DNA of 64,000 nucleotides, taken from NCBI RefSeq assembly GCF_023008545.1, contig NZ_CP095397.1, forward strand, positions 930,001 to 994,000, read 5' to 3'. The notes under the pieces are model-generated. The model made no database searches. It saw only the letters and a program-made list of their open reading frames with translations, and was not told the origin of the DNA. Position 1 is the first letter of the stretch; every line of letters begins with the position of its first letter. Below are positions 44,050 to 53,332 of the stretch, piece by piece. The stretch comes from Natribaculum luteum (GTDB taxonomy: Archaea > Halobacteriota > Halobacteria > Halobacteriales > Natrialbaceae). A program made the translations under genes and the position numbers.

Positions 44050-44919
44050 TTACGCCTCGAGTGCGCGCTCGAGCAGCGTCTCGAGCTGGCGCGTGACGGC
44101 GGCGTCGACGGGACGAAGCGGGCGTCGCGGCGTTCCGACGGGCTGGTCGCGCAGCGAGAGCGTCGCCTTGACGCCGGGGACGCCGTAGCGGGCCGTGACG
44201 GCCCGGTTGAGTTCGACGAGTGCGGCGTTCAGTTCGCGGGCGGCGTCGACCTCGCCGTCGCGGTGGAGCCGGTAGACATCGCTCGCGCGCTCGGGGACGA
44301 CGTTCGCGAGCGCGAGGACGCCGCCGTCCGCGCCCGCGTCGAGTCCCGCCGCGTAGACGCTGCCGCTGCCGACGAGGACGTCGAACGCCTCGTCGTCGGT
44401 CAGGCGGACGAGTCGCTGGATCGACTCGAGGCTGCCACTCGAGTCTTTGATCCCGGCGACGTTCTCGTGGTCCGCGAGGGCTTCGGCGGTCTCCGGCGAG
44501 AGTGCGTGATCGGTGAACTTGGGGACGCTGTAGAGGTAGATCGGGAGCGGCGAGTCGTCGGCGAGGTCGCGGTAGTACGCCTCGAGTGACTCGTCGTCGG
44601 CGTTGTAGTACGACGGCGTGACCACGAGCGCGGCGTCGGCGCCGACCTCGGCGGCGCGTTCGGTCGCCTCGAGCGTCGGTTCGTAGCCTTCGTGGCCGGT
44701 TCCCGCCAGGATCGGAAGGTCGGTCGCGTCGGCGACGGTCTCGATCACGCGAGCGCGTTCGGCCGGGTCGAGCGACGGTGCCTCGCCGGTCGAGCCACAG
44801 GGGACGAGGAAGTCGACGCCGTTCGACTCGAGCCACGTGGCCAGCTCGCGGAGCGATTCGTGATCGACACGACCCGACTCGTCGAACGGTGTTACGAGTG
44901 GGACGCCAGTGCCATGCAT
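44050..44919 (-). CDS. Dihydrodipicolinate synthase / KDG aldolase family enzyme
   Basis: The 289-residue (beta/alpha)8 class I aldolase forms a Schiff base through Lys158 (AlaGlyIleLysAspSerSer). Tyr130 (TyrLeuTyrSerValPro) and the GlySerThrGlyGlu motif (42-46) complete the site. These residues are shared by DapA, NanA and KDG/KDPG aldolases. In haloarchaea the diaminopimelate pathway is incomplete in many species, and a sugar-acid aldolase role is more likely, though uncertain. The start at 44919 removes a two-residue TTG extension. Confidence 0.85.
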   Translation of the reverse strand: MHGTGVPLVTPFDESGRVDHESLRELATWLESNGVDFLVPCGSTGEAPSLDPAERARVIETVADATDLPILAGTGHEGYEPTLEATERAAEVGADAALVVTPSYYNADDESLEAYYRDLADDSPLPIYLYSVPKFTDHALSPETAEALADHENVAGIKDSSGSLESIQRLVRLTDDEAFDVLVGSGSVYAAGLDAGADGGVLALANVVPERASDVYRLHRDGEVDAARELNAALVELNRAVTARYGVPGVKATLSLRDQPVGTPRRPLRPVDAAVTRQLETLLERALEA

Positions 44920-45014
44920 GCGCAAGCGTACGACCGCATCCAGTAAAGTGTCGGGGATTCGGTCGCCGGTTCGGGATCAGTACGGCTAAGGCCGCCGGGG
45001 CAGTCGGTCGACCC

Positions 45015-46022
45015 GTGACCGAGCTCGGAAAGATCGACCGGAGCTTCTTCGAACAGCACGTCGCGCCGAACCTCGGTGCCGACCGCGACGACGTCGTCGT
45101 CGGGCCGCGCCACGGCGTCGACTTCGGCGTCCTCGAGGTGGGCGGGCGGGCCGTCGTCACCGCGACGGATCCGCTGTCGATCCTCCCCGATCTGGGCTTC
45201 GAGCGGGCGGCGCGGTTCGCACTCGACCTCGTGCTGGCGGACGTCGCCGTCAGCGGCGTCCCCCCGTCGCACCTCTCGATCGCCTTCACCCTCCCGCCGG
45301 AGATGACCGACGAGGAGTTCGCGACCGTCTGGGAGACGATCCACGCAGAGTGTGCGGACCTCGGCGTCGCCGTCGTCACGGGCCACACGGCCAGGTACTC
45401 GGACTGCTCGTACCCGTGGGTCGGTGCGGCGACGGCCGTCGGCGTCGGCGACCGCGAGGACGTCGTCCGACCCGACGGTGCACGGCCCGGCGATCGGCTA
45501 CTGCTGACGACCGGTCCCGCCGCGGAGGCGGTCGGCCTGTTGACGACGCTGTTCGGCGACGAGATGGACCTCCCCGACGACGTCCTCGCGGACGCCCGCG
45601 ACCGCCTCGATGACGTCTACGCCGTCCGGGACGCGCTCACGGCTGCTGCCGCCGGTCCCGTCACCGCGATGCACGACGTCACCGAAGGCGGGCTGGCGGG
45701 CGCGCTGAACGAGATGGCAGACGGTGCCGGCGTTCGGTTCGCAGTCGATCGCGACGCCGTCCCGGTCCAGCCCGGCGTCCGCGAGGTCAGCGAGCACCTC
45801 GAGATCGACCCCTGGCACGCCACCAGCTGTGGCTCGCTGCTGCTCGCCGTCGAGCCCGCAGGCGTCGACGACGTGCTCGCGGCACTCGAGGCTCGCGACA
45901 CCGTCGTCGCCGAGATCGGCCGCGTCGAGTCCGGCGAGGGCGTCGTCGTCGACGGCGAGTCGCTCGCCCATCCCGGCGTCGACCCCTCCTGGGACGCGTA
46001 CGCCGACCTCGCCGAGAAGTGA
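45015..46022 (+). CDS. AIR synthase family protein (HypE/PurM-like fold)
   Basis: The 335-residue protein has the PurM/HypE dimer fold. AspProLeuSer is the N-terminal ATP-binding motif, AspValAlaValSerGly follows, and AlaMetHisAspValThrGluGlyGly opens the C-terminal half. It is distinct from true PurM in lacking the purine pathway context, and no hydrogenase genes are near. It may act on an unknown amide or acid. The GTG at 45015 is the only start giving the ThrGluLeuGlyLysIle beginning. Confidence 0.88.
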   Translation: MTELGKIDRSFFEQHVAPNLGADRDDVVVGPRHGVDFGVLEVGGRAVVTATDPLSILPDLGFERAARFALDLVLADVAVSGVPPSHLSIAFTLPPEMTDEEFATVWETIHAECADLGVAVVTGHTARYSDCSYPWVGAATAVGVGDREDVVRPDGARPGDRLLLTTGPAAEAVGLLTTLFGDEMDLPDDVLADARDRLDDVYAVRDALTAAAAGPVTAMHDVTEGGLAGALNEMADGAGVRFAVDRDAVPVQPGVREVSEHLEIDPWHATSCGSLLLAVEPAGVDDVLAALEARDTVVAEIGRVESGEGVVVDGESLAHPGVDPSWDAYADLAEK

Positions 46023-46082
46023 CTGCACCGCAGGGGCGAGAGCAGCCTGTGTACCTATGGCACTCCGGCGTGACCATCACGT

Positions 46083-47300
46083 ATGGCCGACAGCGGAGAC
46101 TCGATCGTGGCGACACTGCCCGATCGGTCGCGGGCCGTCTGGTGGACGCTGGCCCTCGCCGTCGCCACCGTCTTTCTCGCGATCGTCGTGCGCTATCTCG
46201 GTATCGTCGCCTTCGGCCTCTTTCTGTACTACGTCGGTCGACCCGTCTCCCGCCGGCTCGAGACGATCGTCGGAACGGCCGGCCGGGCAGCGGCGCTGAC
46301 GATCGTCGCCATCCTGCTCCCGCTGCTCGCCGTCATCTGGGCCGTCACGGCCGTCGCGATCGGCCAACTGCTCGCGCTGGCCGGCGGCGACGTCGGTCGC
46401 CTCCTCGAGGTCGCCGAACCGACGCTCGGCCTCGAGACGATTCCCGAGTCGCCCTCGGAGCTGTTCACCATCGTCGGCGACGAACTCAAGCCACGAGACG
46501 CGACGACGCTGCTCGACATCGGAACCGGCGTGCTCGCCCAGATCGGCGGGCTCGTCTTCGTGACCACGCTGCTTTTCGCGTTCGTCTACCTCCTGTTGCG
46601 TTACGAGAGAACGGTAGCTGACTGGGTACACGAGAACGTCCTCGGATCGGAGACGGCGGGTGCGACGTACCTGCGGGGGGTCGATCGGGAACTCGGCCGG
46701 ATCTACGGCGGACAGATGCTCACGATCCTCGTCGTCGTCGTGCTCGCGTGGGTGCTCTACACGGGACTCAACGTCGTCGCTCCCGCGGGCGTGTCGATCC
46801 CGTTCCCGCTGTTGCTCGCGCTCGTCACCGGCGTCGCCTCGTTCGTCCCGCTTATCGGCCGATCGCTCGTGTACGTGCCGCTCGTGGCGTACCTCGCGAT
46901 ACTGGCGCTACGGATCGACTCGCGGCTGCTCTGGTTCCCCGCCGCCACCGGCCTCGCCGGCGTGCTCGTCCTCGATCCGACCGTCCGGTACGGCATTCGG
47001 CCGTATCTCTCGAGTCACGGCACGCCCTCGAGCGTGATGCTCCTCAGCTACGTCCTCGGGAGCGCGATCTTCGGCTGGTACGGCGTCTTCCTCGCGCCGA
47101 TCGCAGTCGTCTCGATCCGACAGTTCCTCCGGTCGATCTTCCCCGCCCTGGTTCGGGGTGAGCCAGTTCGACCGGTCGACGACGAACGGACGAGCGACGA
47201 GTCGAGCGACGAGTCGGAACTCGACGCCGACGCGCCGACCGACGGTGGCGACGGGAGACCGACGACGCCGGCCGAAGACGACGCGTCGACGCTCGAGTGA
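46083..47300 (+). CDS. AI-2E family transporter
   Basis: The 405-residue membrane protein has about seven helices. Its central loop contains amphipathic segments typical of the PerM/AI-2E superfamily. The C-terminal IleArgProTyrLeuSer and GlyAlaIlePheGlyTrpTyrGlyValPhe-type region is visible, followed by an acidic disordered tail of about 45 residues. Members are proposed exporters of signalling molecules or Na+/H+ antiporters. It lies 60 bp downstream of the AIR-synthase-like gene, same strand. Confidence 0.87.
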   Translation: MADSGDSIVATLPDRSRAVWWTLALAVATVFLAIVVRYLGIVAFGLFLYYVGRPVSRRLETIVGTAGRAAALTIVAILLPLLAVIWAVTAVAIGQLLALAGGDVGRLLEVAEPTLGLETIPESPSELFTIVGDELKPRDATTLLDIGTGVLAQIGGLVFVTTLLFAFVYLLLRYERTVADWVHENVLGSETAGATYLRGVDRELGRIYGGQMLTILVVVVLAWVLYTGLNVVAPAGVSIPFPLLLALVTGVASFVPLIGRSLVYVPLVAYLAILALRIDSRLLWFPAATGLAGVLVLDPTVRYGIRPYLSSHGTPSSVMLLSYVLGSAIFGWYGVFLAPIAVVSIRQFLRSIFPALVRGEPVRPVDDERTSDESSDESELDADAPTDGGDGRPTTPAEDDASTLE

Positions 47301-47349
47301 CCGGCGGCGGACCACCACCGATTAGTACCACCAGAGAATACCAGCGGGT

Positions 47350-48708
47350 ATGAGACGATCACTGCCAGACGAGCGTCCCGTCGGCCTCACCATCGCAGGC
47401 AGCGACTCCGGCGGCGGCGCGGGCGTGCAGGCGGACCTCGCGACGATGGCCGCCCACGGCGTCTACGGCACGAGCGTCGTCACCGCAGTCACGGCCCAGC
47501 ACACGCGTGGCGTCGAGCGGTCGTTCGTCCTCCCGGTCGAGGAGGTCGAGGTCCAGTTCGAGGCGGTCCGCGACGACTTCGCGATCGGCGCGGCGAAGAC
47601 CGGAATGCTCGCGACGACCGAGATCGTCGAGACGGTCGCCGACCGCGCCGGCGAGTTCGCGTTCCCGCTCGTGGTCGATCCGGTGATGGTCGCGACCTCC
47701 GGGGACCGACTGCTCGAGCCCGCGGCCGAACGCGCGTACGAGGAACTGATCGCGGAGGCGACCGTCGTCACGCCCAACGCCGACGAGGCGGCGGTGCTGA
47801 CGGGAATCGACGTCGAGGACGGGGCGAGCGCACGGGAGGCCGGCGAACGGCTGTGTGAACTTGGGTCCGATGCGGCGCTAATCAAGGGTGGCCACGTCCC
47901 CGGCGAGACCGTCCGGGACGTGCTCGTGACCGACGAACGGACGGTGACGTTCGAGCACCCGCGGGTCGACACCGACGCGACCCACGGCTCCGGCTGTACG
48001 CTCGCGGCGGCGATCACAGCACGGCTGGCACGGGGCGACGACCTCGAGACCGCCGTCGGTCTGGCGACGGACTTCCTCGCGCGGGCGATCCGCTACCACT
48101 ACGACGTCGGGCAGGGGCCCGGCGCGGTCAACCACGCGGTCGAGCTCCGGAACGACGCCGCACGCGAGCGGACGGCCGAAGCGGTCCGGACGGTCGTCGA
48201 CCGGTTCGTCGCGGCGGACGTCTCGCCGCTGATTCCGGAGGTCGGCACGAACGTCGTCGGCGCGACGCCGTACGCCGAGACGGTCGCTGAGACGGCGGCC
48301 GTCGAGGGGCGGATCACCCGCACGCTCTCCGGCGTGAAACCGAACCGCGGCGTCCGCTTCGGAGCCTCGAGTCACGTCGCCCGCTTCCTGCTCGTCGCCC
48401 GGGAGTTTCATCCCGAACTGCGGTTCGCCGCGAACTGCCGGTTCGACGCCGACGTCGAGGACGCACTCGAGGACCTCGACTGGTCGGTCGCGGAGTACGA
48501 CCGCGCCGCCGAACCGGACGACGTCACAGAGACCGAAGGGAGCACGATGGAGTGGGCCGCTCGGCGCACGCTGGGCGACCGCGAGGAGCTGCCTGTCGCC
48601 GTAATCGACCGCGGCGACGTCGGCAAGGAGGCCACGACGAAACTGGTCGCGACCGACGCCGAGACGCTCGCCGAGCGAACGCTCGTGCTGTGCGATCGAC
48701 TCGAGTAG
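47350..48708 (+). CDS. thiD: ThiD-ThiN fusion (HMP-P kinase / thiamine phosphate synthase)
   Basis: The 452-residue bifunctional thiamine enzyme. Residues 1-260 form ThiD: ThrIleAlaGlySerAspSerGlyGlyGly, ValAspProValMetVal and the anion-hole GlySerGlyCysThr. Residues about 270-452 form ThiN, which replaces ThiE in archaea: the ArgPheGlyAlaSerSerHis loop and IleAspArgGlyAspValGlyLys are typical. It therefore phosphorylates HMP-P and couples it to the thiazole. No TPP riboswitch is visible in the 49-bp upstream gap. Confidence 0.94.
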   Translation: MRRSLPDERPVGLTIAGSDSGGGAGVQADLATMAAHGVYGTSVVTAVTAQHTRGVERSFVLPVEEVEVQFEAVRDDFAIGAAKTGMLATTEIVETVADRAGEFAFPLVVDPVMVATSGDRLLEPAAERAYEELIAEATVVTPNADEAAVLTGIDVEDGASAREAGERLCELGSDAALIKGGHVPGETVRDVLVTDERTVTFEHPRVDTDATHGSGCTLAAAITARLARGDDLETAVGLATDFLARAIRYHYDVGQGPGAVNHAVELRNDAARERTAEAVRTVVDRFVAADVSPLIPEVGTNVVGATPYAETVAETAAVEGRITRTLSGVKPNRGVRFGASSHVARFLLVAREFHPELRFAANCRFDADVEDALEDLDWSVAEYDRAAEPDDVTETEGSTMEWAARRTLGDREELPVAVIDRGDVGKEATTKLVATDAETLAERTLVLCDRLE

Positions 48709-48712
48709 GGAG

Positions 48713-49909
48713 TCAGTTCTCGAGCGCGTGGACGTCGCCGCTCGCGAACGGGCCGGCGAACGGGACGACGTACAGTCGATCGCCGACGGCGGCCATCCGG
48801 CCGGTCGTCCGAACGCCTTCCTCGTGCCAGCGAACCGTCCCGTCGACGTCGACCGCGAACAGCCCCTGGTTGGGCGTCCCGAAGTAGACCCCGTCGGCGA
48901 CGGCTGCCGGCGGCCCCCCGTACTGGCCGGTGTCGATAGACCACAGTTCGTCGCCAGACTCGAGGTCGAGACACGTCGTTCTCGTGGCACCGCCCGGGAG
49001 GTACGCGTGCCCGTGTGCGAGCGCTGGCATGACCGACGAGCCCGAACCGGTCTGGTATCGCCAGACGGTTCCGCCGTCCTCGCGGTCGAGTGCGTAGACG
49101 TCGCCGCCACGGGTCGAAGCGACGACGACGTCGCCGGCGACCGACGGTGGCGTGTAGAGGCCGCCGAGGTCGTCCCGGTACCACAGCGTCTCCTCGCCGT
49201 CGAGCGCGTACAGTTCGCCGTCGGATCCCGACACGCCGGTCGTGTAGACGACGCCGTCGGCGACGGCCAGCGAGGCGACGAACGGGCGGCCGCCACTGGG
49301 CTCGAGCGTCCACTCGATCGCCCCCGTCTCGGCGTCGACGGCGGCGGCGGCCGGACCGCCGACGATGGCGTAGAGCCGATCGTCGACGAGGACGGACGAT
49401 CCCCGACGGATCAACGCGTCGTTCGTCCACAGTTCCGTGCCGTCGGCGGCGTCGAGCGCGTACGTCCCGTTGTCCGAGGTGACGTAGACCACCTCGCGGG
49501 TGAGCGACGGGATCGACCGAACGCCGGCGTTCGGGTCGGCCTCGTACGTCCACAGTCGTTCGCCCCCCGTCGTGTATCCGAGGACGTCGCCGGCGTTGGT
49601 CCCGAAGTAAAACCGGTCCCCGCCGACCGCGACGCCACCACCGAAAGAGGTGTCGATACCCGACCCGCCGCGGGTGAGTTGCCTCGTCGTCGGGTCGGCC
49701 TCGAGCAGTGACGCGTCGGGGTTGTAGCCGGTGTTCGCGGAGTCGAATCCGTCGCCGGGCCAGGCGTCGGTGCCGTCGGTAAGCGGCGTCGCGTCGCGGT
49801 CGCCGATCGACCCCGCCGAACGGCGGGGATCGATCGCGGCGAGACAGCCAGCGCTCGCCGTCGCGAGGGCGCACCCGGCGAGCGAGCGGAGGAACGGGCG
49901 GCGTTTCAT
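48713..49909 (-). CDS. Tat-exported PQQ-binding-like beta-propeller lipoprotein
   Basis: The 398-residue exported protein has LysArgArgProPheLeuArg (residues 2-8), a hydrophobic core and the lipobox AlaSerAlaGlyCys (residues 18-22). The mature part has about seven propeller blades, each with a Trp/Asp-rich turn (GlyGluArgLeuTrpThrTyr, GlyThrGluLeuTrpThr, GlyAspGluLeuTrpSer). It looks like PQQ-like WD repeats used for protein scaffolding, with no proof of PQQ binding. It converges on the thiDN gene with a 4-bp gap. Confidence 0.88.
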   Translation of the reverse strand: MKRRPFLRSLAGCALATASAGCLAAIDPRRSAGSIGDRDATPLTDGTDAWPGDGFDSANTGYNPDASLLEADPTTRQLTRGGSGIDTSFGGGVAVGGDRFYFGTNAGDVLGYTTGGERLWTYEADPNAGVRSIPSLTREVVYVTSDNGTYALDAADGTELWTNDALIRRGSSVLVDDRLYAIVGGPAAAAVDAETGAIEWTLEPSGGRPFVASLAVADGVVYTTGVSGSDGELYALDGEETLWYRDDLGGLYTPPSVAGDVVVASTRGGDVYALDREDGGTVWRYQTGSGSSVMPALAHGHAYLPGGATRTTCLDLESGDELWSIDTGQYGGPPAAVADGVYFGTPNQGLFAVDVDGTVRWHEEGVRTTGRMAAVGDRLYVVPFAGPFASGDVHALEN

Positions 49910-50075
49910 ATCAGATTCGTTTCTTTTCGTGGTGTTAAACGTACCCGTTCGTCTCACGGTCGTCCGTTGGCGTGGGGTCGCTCGAGGGTGGAGACGTCGC
50001 CATCGAGGCGGGCGGCGCGCGGCCGGACGCGGAGCGACGCGGCGTTTTTTGACAGCGTGGGTCGTCACTCGAGGC

Positions 50076-50399
50076 ATGGTCGAGAGTCCGTTCGACGTCG
50101 AGATCCGCGTCGGCGAAGTACTGGAGGCGGAGGCGTTCCCGGAGACGGACAAGCCGAAGATGACGAAGCTGTGGATCGACCTCGGCGACGAGGAGATCCG
50201 ATCCTGTGCGCAACTGGGCTACCACCACGACCCCGACGAGTTGCCGGGGACGCAGGTGCTCTGTGCGACGAATCTCGGGTCGGTACGGATCGCCGGCTTC
50301 GAGTCCGAGGCGCTGACCGTCGGCGTCCCGGACGAGGACGGGAACCCGGTGCTCGTGACGCCGGCGGAAGACGTGCCGCTGGGCGGCGTGCTGTTCTGA
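50076..50399 (+). CDS. tRNA-binding-domain protein (CsaA-like)
   Basis: The 107-residue OB-fold protein has ValGluIleArgValGlyGluValLeuGlu at its N-terminus and TyrHisHisAspProAspGluLeuProGlyThrGln in the middle, matching CsaA/EMAP-II tRNA-binding domains. It binds RNA or acts as a small export chaperone in bacteria. It is upstream of nothing on its strand and converges with the SipW cluster, whose last gene ends 13 bp downstream. A direct functional link is only possible. Confidence 0.88.
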   Translation: MVESPFDVEIRVGEVLEAEAFPETDKPKMTKLWIDLGDEEIRSCAQLGYHHDPDELPGTQVLCATNLGSVRIAGFESEALTVGVPDEDGNPVLVTPAEDVPLGGVLF

Positions 50400-50411
50400 T
50401 CCGCGGATCGG

Positions 50412-50921
50412 TCACCCGCTCGACGCGTCCTCGGCGTCGGGGTCATCCGCGTCCGCTCCACCGTCGGCGTCCTCGTTCGGCGACTCGAGGGACGCGTCGT
50501 CGGTCTCGTCGGGGTGATCGGTGGCGGCCAGGCCGTCGCTCTCGCCGTCCGTGGTCGGCGGCTCGTCCTCGAGTGTGGCGTTCTCCTCGCCAGCCGCGCT
50601 CGAATCCGACTCGTTTTCGGCGAATCGCGTATCGTTCGTCGGGGTCCACGAGGTGCCGTTCTGGCCGTCGTTCGTCTCGTTTTCCACGCCACCGTGTGCG
50701 TGGGGCCTGGCCTCGTCATCACCAGGTTCGTCGGTCGGCCCGTCGTCGCTGGATCGGTCGCCCCCGACGACGGTCACCGCGAACGACTCGTCGGTCGAGA
50801 ACGTCCCCGAAACGGACTCGGTCGCAGTAAACAGGCCGACAGTGACGAACCCGCCGGCGAACCCACCCGTCACGACGAGCGCACAGAGGACGACGACGGC
50901 GACGCCTCGAATCGACGTCAT
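50412..50921 (-). CDS. Secreted acidic protein with SipW-cognate-like signal (last gene of cluster)
   Basis: The 169-residue protein has a hydrophobic N-terminal segment (about 6-30, ValAlaValValValLeuCysAlaLeuVal). It is followed by LeuPheThrAlaThrGluSerValSerGlyThrPheSerThr, which resembles the [AY]xFSDxExxxGNxxxAG class. The rest is an Asp/Glu/Ser/Asn-rich, probably disordered tail with possible N-glycosylation sites (AsnGluThr, AsnGlyThr, AsnAspThr). No C-terminal membrane segment is present. It overlaps the signal peptidase gene by ATGA (50918-50921). Confidence 0.7.
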   Translation of the reverse strand: MTSIRGVAVVVLCALVVTGGFAGGFVTVGLFTATESVSGTFSTDESFAVTVVGGDRSSDDGPTDEPGDDEARPHAHGGVENETNDGQNGTSWTPTNDTRFAENESDSSAAGEENATLEDEPPTTDGESDGLAATDHPDETDDASLESPNEDADGGADADDPDAEDASSG

Positions 50922-51766
50922 CGGTCGTCCTCCTCGAGCGTTCCGCCGTCGGCCGTCGGATGCGCGGTCTCGGTCGTCGGCTCCGGCGGCTCGGCTTCCC
51001 GGGCCGATGTGGACGCTGTGTCACCTTCGCCAGCGGACAGCCGCATCGAGAGCCACAGCCCGCCGACGGCGAGCAACGAGAACGCCGACGCGAACGCCAC
51101 CGCCGTCGTCAGCGTCGTCTGCAACTCGAGGGCCACGTAGACGGCGTACGGCGTGACCAGGGCGAGAACTCCCGTCGACAACAGGAGGTCGTTCGCGGTG
51201 ATCGTCACTGCCGCGTCCGCGGAACTCACGGTCGAGTCGGTGGCGACCCGGCCATTCGACTCCGTCGTTTCGGAACCGTGTCGCACGAGCGCCCACAGTT
51301 CCGTCAGAACGAGCAACGAAAGCGGGACGGCGACGAGCAGGACGAACCCGATCGTCGAGTTCGTCGCCCGGATCACGTATCCGATGTACGGGATCGTGAA
51401 GACGACGACGCCGATCACGTTCGCCGCCGGAATCGGGGTCGAGTCTACGTCGTCGTTCGCGTCGCCTTTCGTCTCGAAGACGGGACCCGTCTCCGTCTCG
51501 CGGACGTCGACGACGCGATGTGTTACCGGCGTCTTCGCGTCGCCTCGAGTGAACGTGATGACGTCCCCGTCGGCGATCGCCGTCGGCGCTCGCTCGTCGA
51601 CGACGACCACGTCGCCGGGTTCGATCGTCGGTTCCATGCTCCCCGAGAGCACGACGAAACTGTACTCGGCACCGACCACGCCCGGGACCGCGTAGACGAC
51701 GAACGGGACGACGAGGGCGATCAACAGCACGGAACCGAGCACGTTCGCGACTTGTCTGGTATTCAT
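50918..51766 (-). CDS. ER-type signal peptidase I (SipW-like)
   Basis: The 282-residue membrane protease removes signal peptides. An N-terminal helix (about 10-31) precedes the box SerGlySerMetGluProThr (41-47, catalytic Ser43). The second catalytic residue is His83 (ValThrHisArgVal), and the Asp is in LysGlyAspAlaAsnAsp (about 102). Ser-His-Asp instead of Ser-Lys marks the ER/archaeal/SipW type. Two further helices and an acidic tail follow. It overlaps both neighbours by ATGA and so is co-translated with its putative substrates. Confidence 0.92.
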   Translation of the reverse strand: MNTRQVANVLGSVLLIALVVPFVVYAVPGVVGAEYSFVVLSGSMEPTIEPGDVVVVDERAPTAIADGDVITFTRGDAKTPVTHRVVDVRETETGPVFETKGDANDDVDSTPIPAANVIGVVVFTIPYIGYVIRATNSTIGFVLLVAVPLSLLVLTELWALVRHGSETTESNGRVATDSTVSSADAAVTITANDLLLSTGVLALVTPYAVYVALELQTTLTTAVAFASAFSLLAVGGLWLSMRLSAGEGDTASTSAREAEPPEPTTETAHPTADGGTLEEDDR

Positions 51767-53271
51767 CGTCCTGTCACCTCACAGAGTGGGTTCCGTCGCC
51801 GATCGAACGCCTCGAGGACGGTCAGCGAGTACGTCCCGTCCGTCACGACCGTCCCGGGACCGAACGGCTCGGAACAGCTCGTATGAAAGTCGCCGATCGA
51901 CCGGGTTCCGTCGGCCGTGACGACGGTCACGTCGAAGTCCGGTCGCCCACTGTCGGCGAGCTCGAGCGTGAACGACTCGCCCGCGTCGATTCCGAAGACG
52001 CTGATCGTCGACCCGTTCCTGCCAGCCTGAGTGACGACGATGGTCGCGTCGTCCGCTGGCCCCGCGTACTCGAACGTCGCCTCGACCGCGCGGTGGTCGC
52101 TGCCGTCCGCACAGGGGACGCAGTCGAGATCGGATTCGTCGTCATCGTCGCTCTCGTCGCCGTCGGCACAGACGGAGACTGTGACGTTACTGATCCCGGG
52201 CCGTTCGTGGTCCGCGCGCTCGTCTGGATCGTCCCGGTCGCCGTGGGCAGCACAGAGTTCGCCCCGCGTCCGGGTCGACGGTGGCTCGATCGCGTACTCG
52301 ACGATCCGCGACTCGGGGTCCGAGGGATGGTCGCCGCCGTCCGACCCACCTGGCTCGTCGCCAGCCGGGGGCGTGCCGCGAGGGATGCCGCCGCCGATTG
52401 CCACCGCACAGATCGGCGGTGCATTTCGCTCCTCGCCGTCTTTCAGCAGCCGGAAGCTCGCACAGACCGTCTCGCGCTCGCCGTCGTCGCGCTTGTCCGT
52501 CACGGAGAGGACCTGAAGCTGGTACTCGTCGGTGATCAGGTACGTCTCTCCGGCCTCGAGCCGACCGCCCTCGACGTCGATCGTGCCGAGTTCGACGCAG
52601 TCCGCCGGTGGGCAGTCGAGTTCGGGACAACGAACGTCCGCGAACGGGCCGTCTCCGACGTCGGCCTCGGACACGTGCCGGCACTGCTCGGCGTAGAACT
52701 CGAGTTCGAGGCCGCTCTCGGCGGCAGTCGTCCACGTCGCGTCGGACGGAAGTCGGTAGCGAAAGACGAGACAGCGCTCCTCGCCCGTAGAGAGGCACGG
52801 CTGGTCGGGACCGTCGAGGCGCAGTCCGTCGGCGAGCGCACGACGGAGACCGTCCAGGGTTCCCCACCCCGACGCCGGGAACGTCGTGCTCCCGCCGGAA
52901 CGGCAGTCGTCGACGACGAGCTGGACCTCGAGGACGGAGCCGAGCGGATCGGCGATGGGTGGACAGTCGGTCCGGAGCCACACGCGAACGGGGTTCCCGT
53001 CGTCGTGGACGGCCAGACGGAACCGCTCGACGCCGGCGTCGCCGGGACGGAGCCCGTCGAACGCGAACGCGATGCGGCCGTCCGTCTCGGAACACGCGTC
53101 GGAGTCACAGCGAACGTCGATCCCGACGCGTCCCGCCTGCTGTGTGCCCGTAAACGACTCGAGGTCGCTCAGGTACGCACCGGTGCCAGCGCCGCCGGCG
53201 ACGCCGAACGCGCCGAGACCGACGCCCGCGAGTAACCGGCGACGGCTCAACCGGGTGGGGTCGCGGCTCAC
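51763..53271 (-). CDS. SipW-cognate-like secreted protein (TasA-like, with DUF7467-type C-terminus)
   Basis: The 502-residue exported protein starts at GTG. SerArgArgArgLeuLeuAlaGly (9-16) is a twin-arginine motif, then a Gly/Ala core and AlaTyrLeuSerAspLeuGluSer (32-39), the SipW-cognate class signature. A beta-sandwich follows, ending GluPheTyrAlaGluGlnCysArgHis (191-199). A second region (225-500) has paired cysteines and ThrIleSerValPheGly strands like the DUF7467 group. About 20 cysteines suggest disulphides. The open frame runs upstream, but only this GTG gives a normal signal peptide. Confidence 0.8.
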   Translation of the reverse strand: MSRDPTRLSRRRLLAGVGLGAFGVAGGAGTGAYLSDLESFTGTQQAGRVGIDVRCDSDACSETDGRIAFAFDGLRPGDAGVERFRLAVHDDGNPVRVWLRTDCPPIADPLGSVLEVQLVVDDCRSGGSTTFPASGWGTLDGLRRALADGLRLDGPDQPCLSTGEERCLVFRYRLPSDATWTTAAESGLELEFYAEQCRHVSEADVGDGPFADVRCPELDCPPADCVELGTIDVEGGRLEAGETYLITDEYQLQVLSVTDKRDDGERETVCASFRLLKDGEERNAPPICAVAIGGGIPRGTPPAGDEPGGSDGGDHPSDPESRIVEYAIEPPSTRTRGELCAAHGDRDDPDERADHERPGISNVTVSVCADGDESDDDDESDLDCVPCADGSDHRAVEATFEYAGPADDATIVVTQAGRNGSTISVFGIDAGESFTLELADSGRPDFDVTVVTADGTRSIGDFHTSCSEPFGPGTVVTDGTYSLTVLEAFDRRRNPLCEVTGR

Positions 53272-53332
53272 GGCGTCCCTCCACGTCGGACGGGCGGTGA
53301 CGTCGCCGTCCGCTCCGTCTCCCCCCTCGTGA

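Noticed and set aside
47301-47349. TPP riboswitch before thiDN
   Set aside because: The gap is only 49 bp and shows no conserved THI-box segments.
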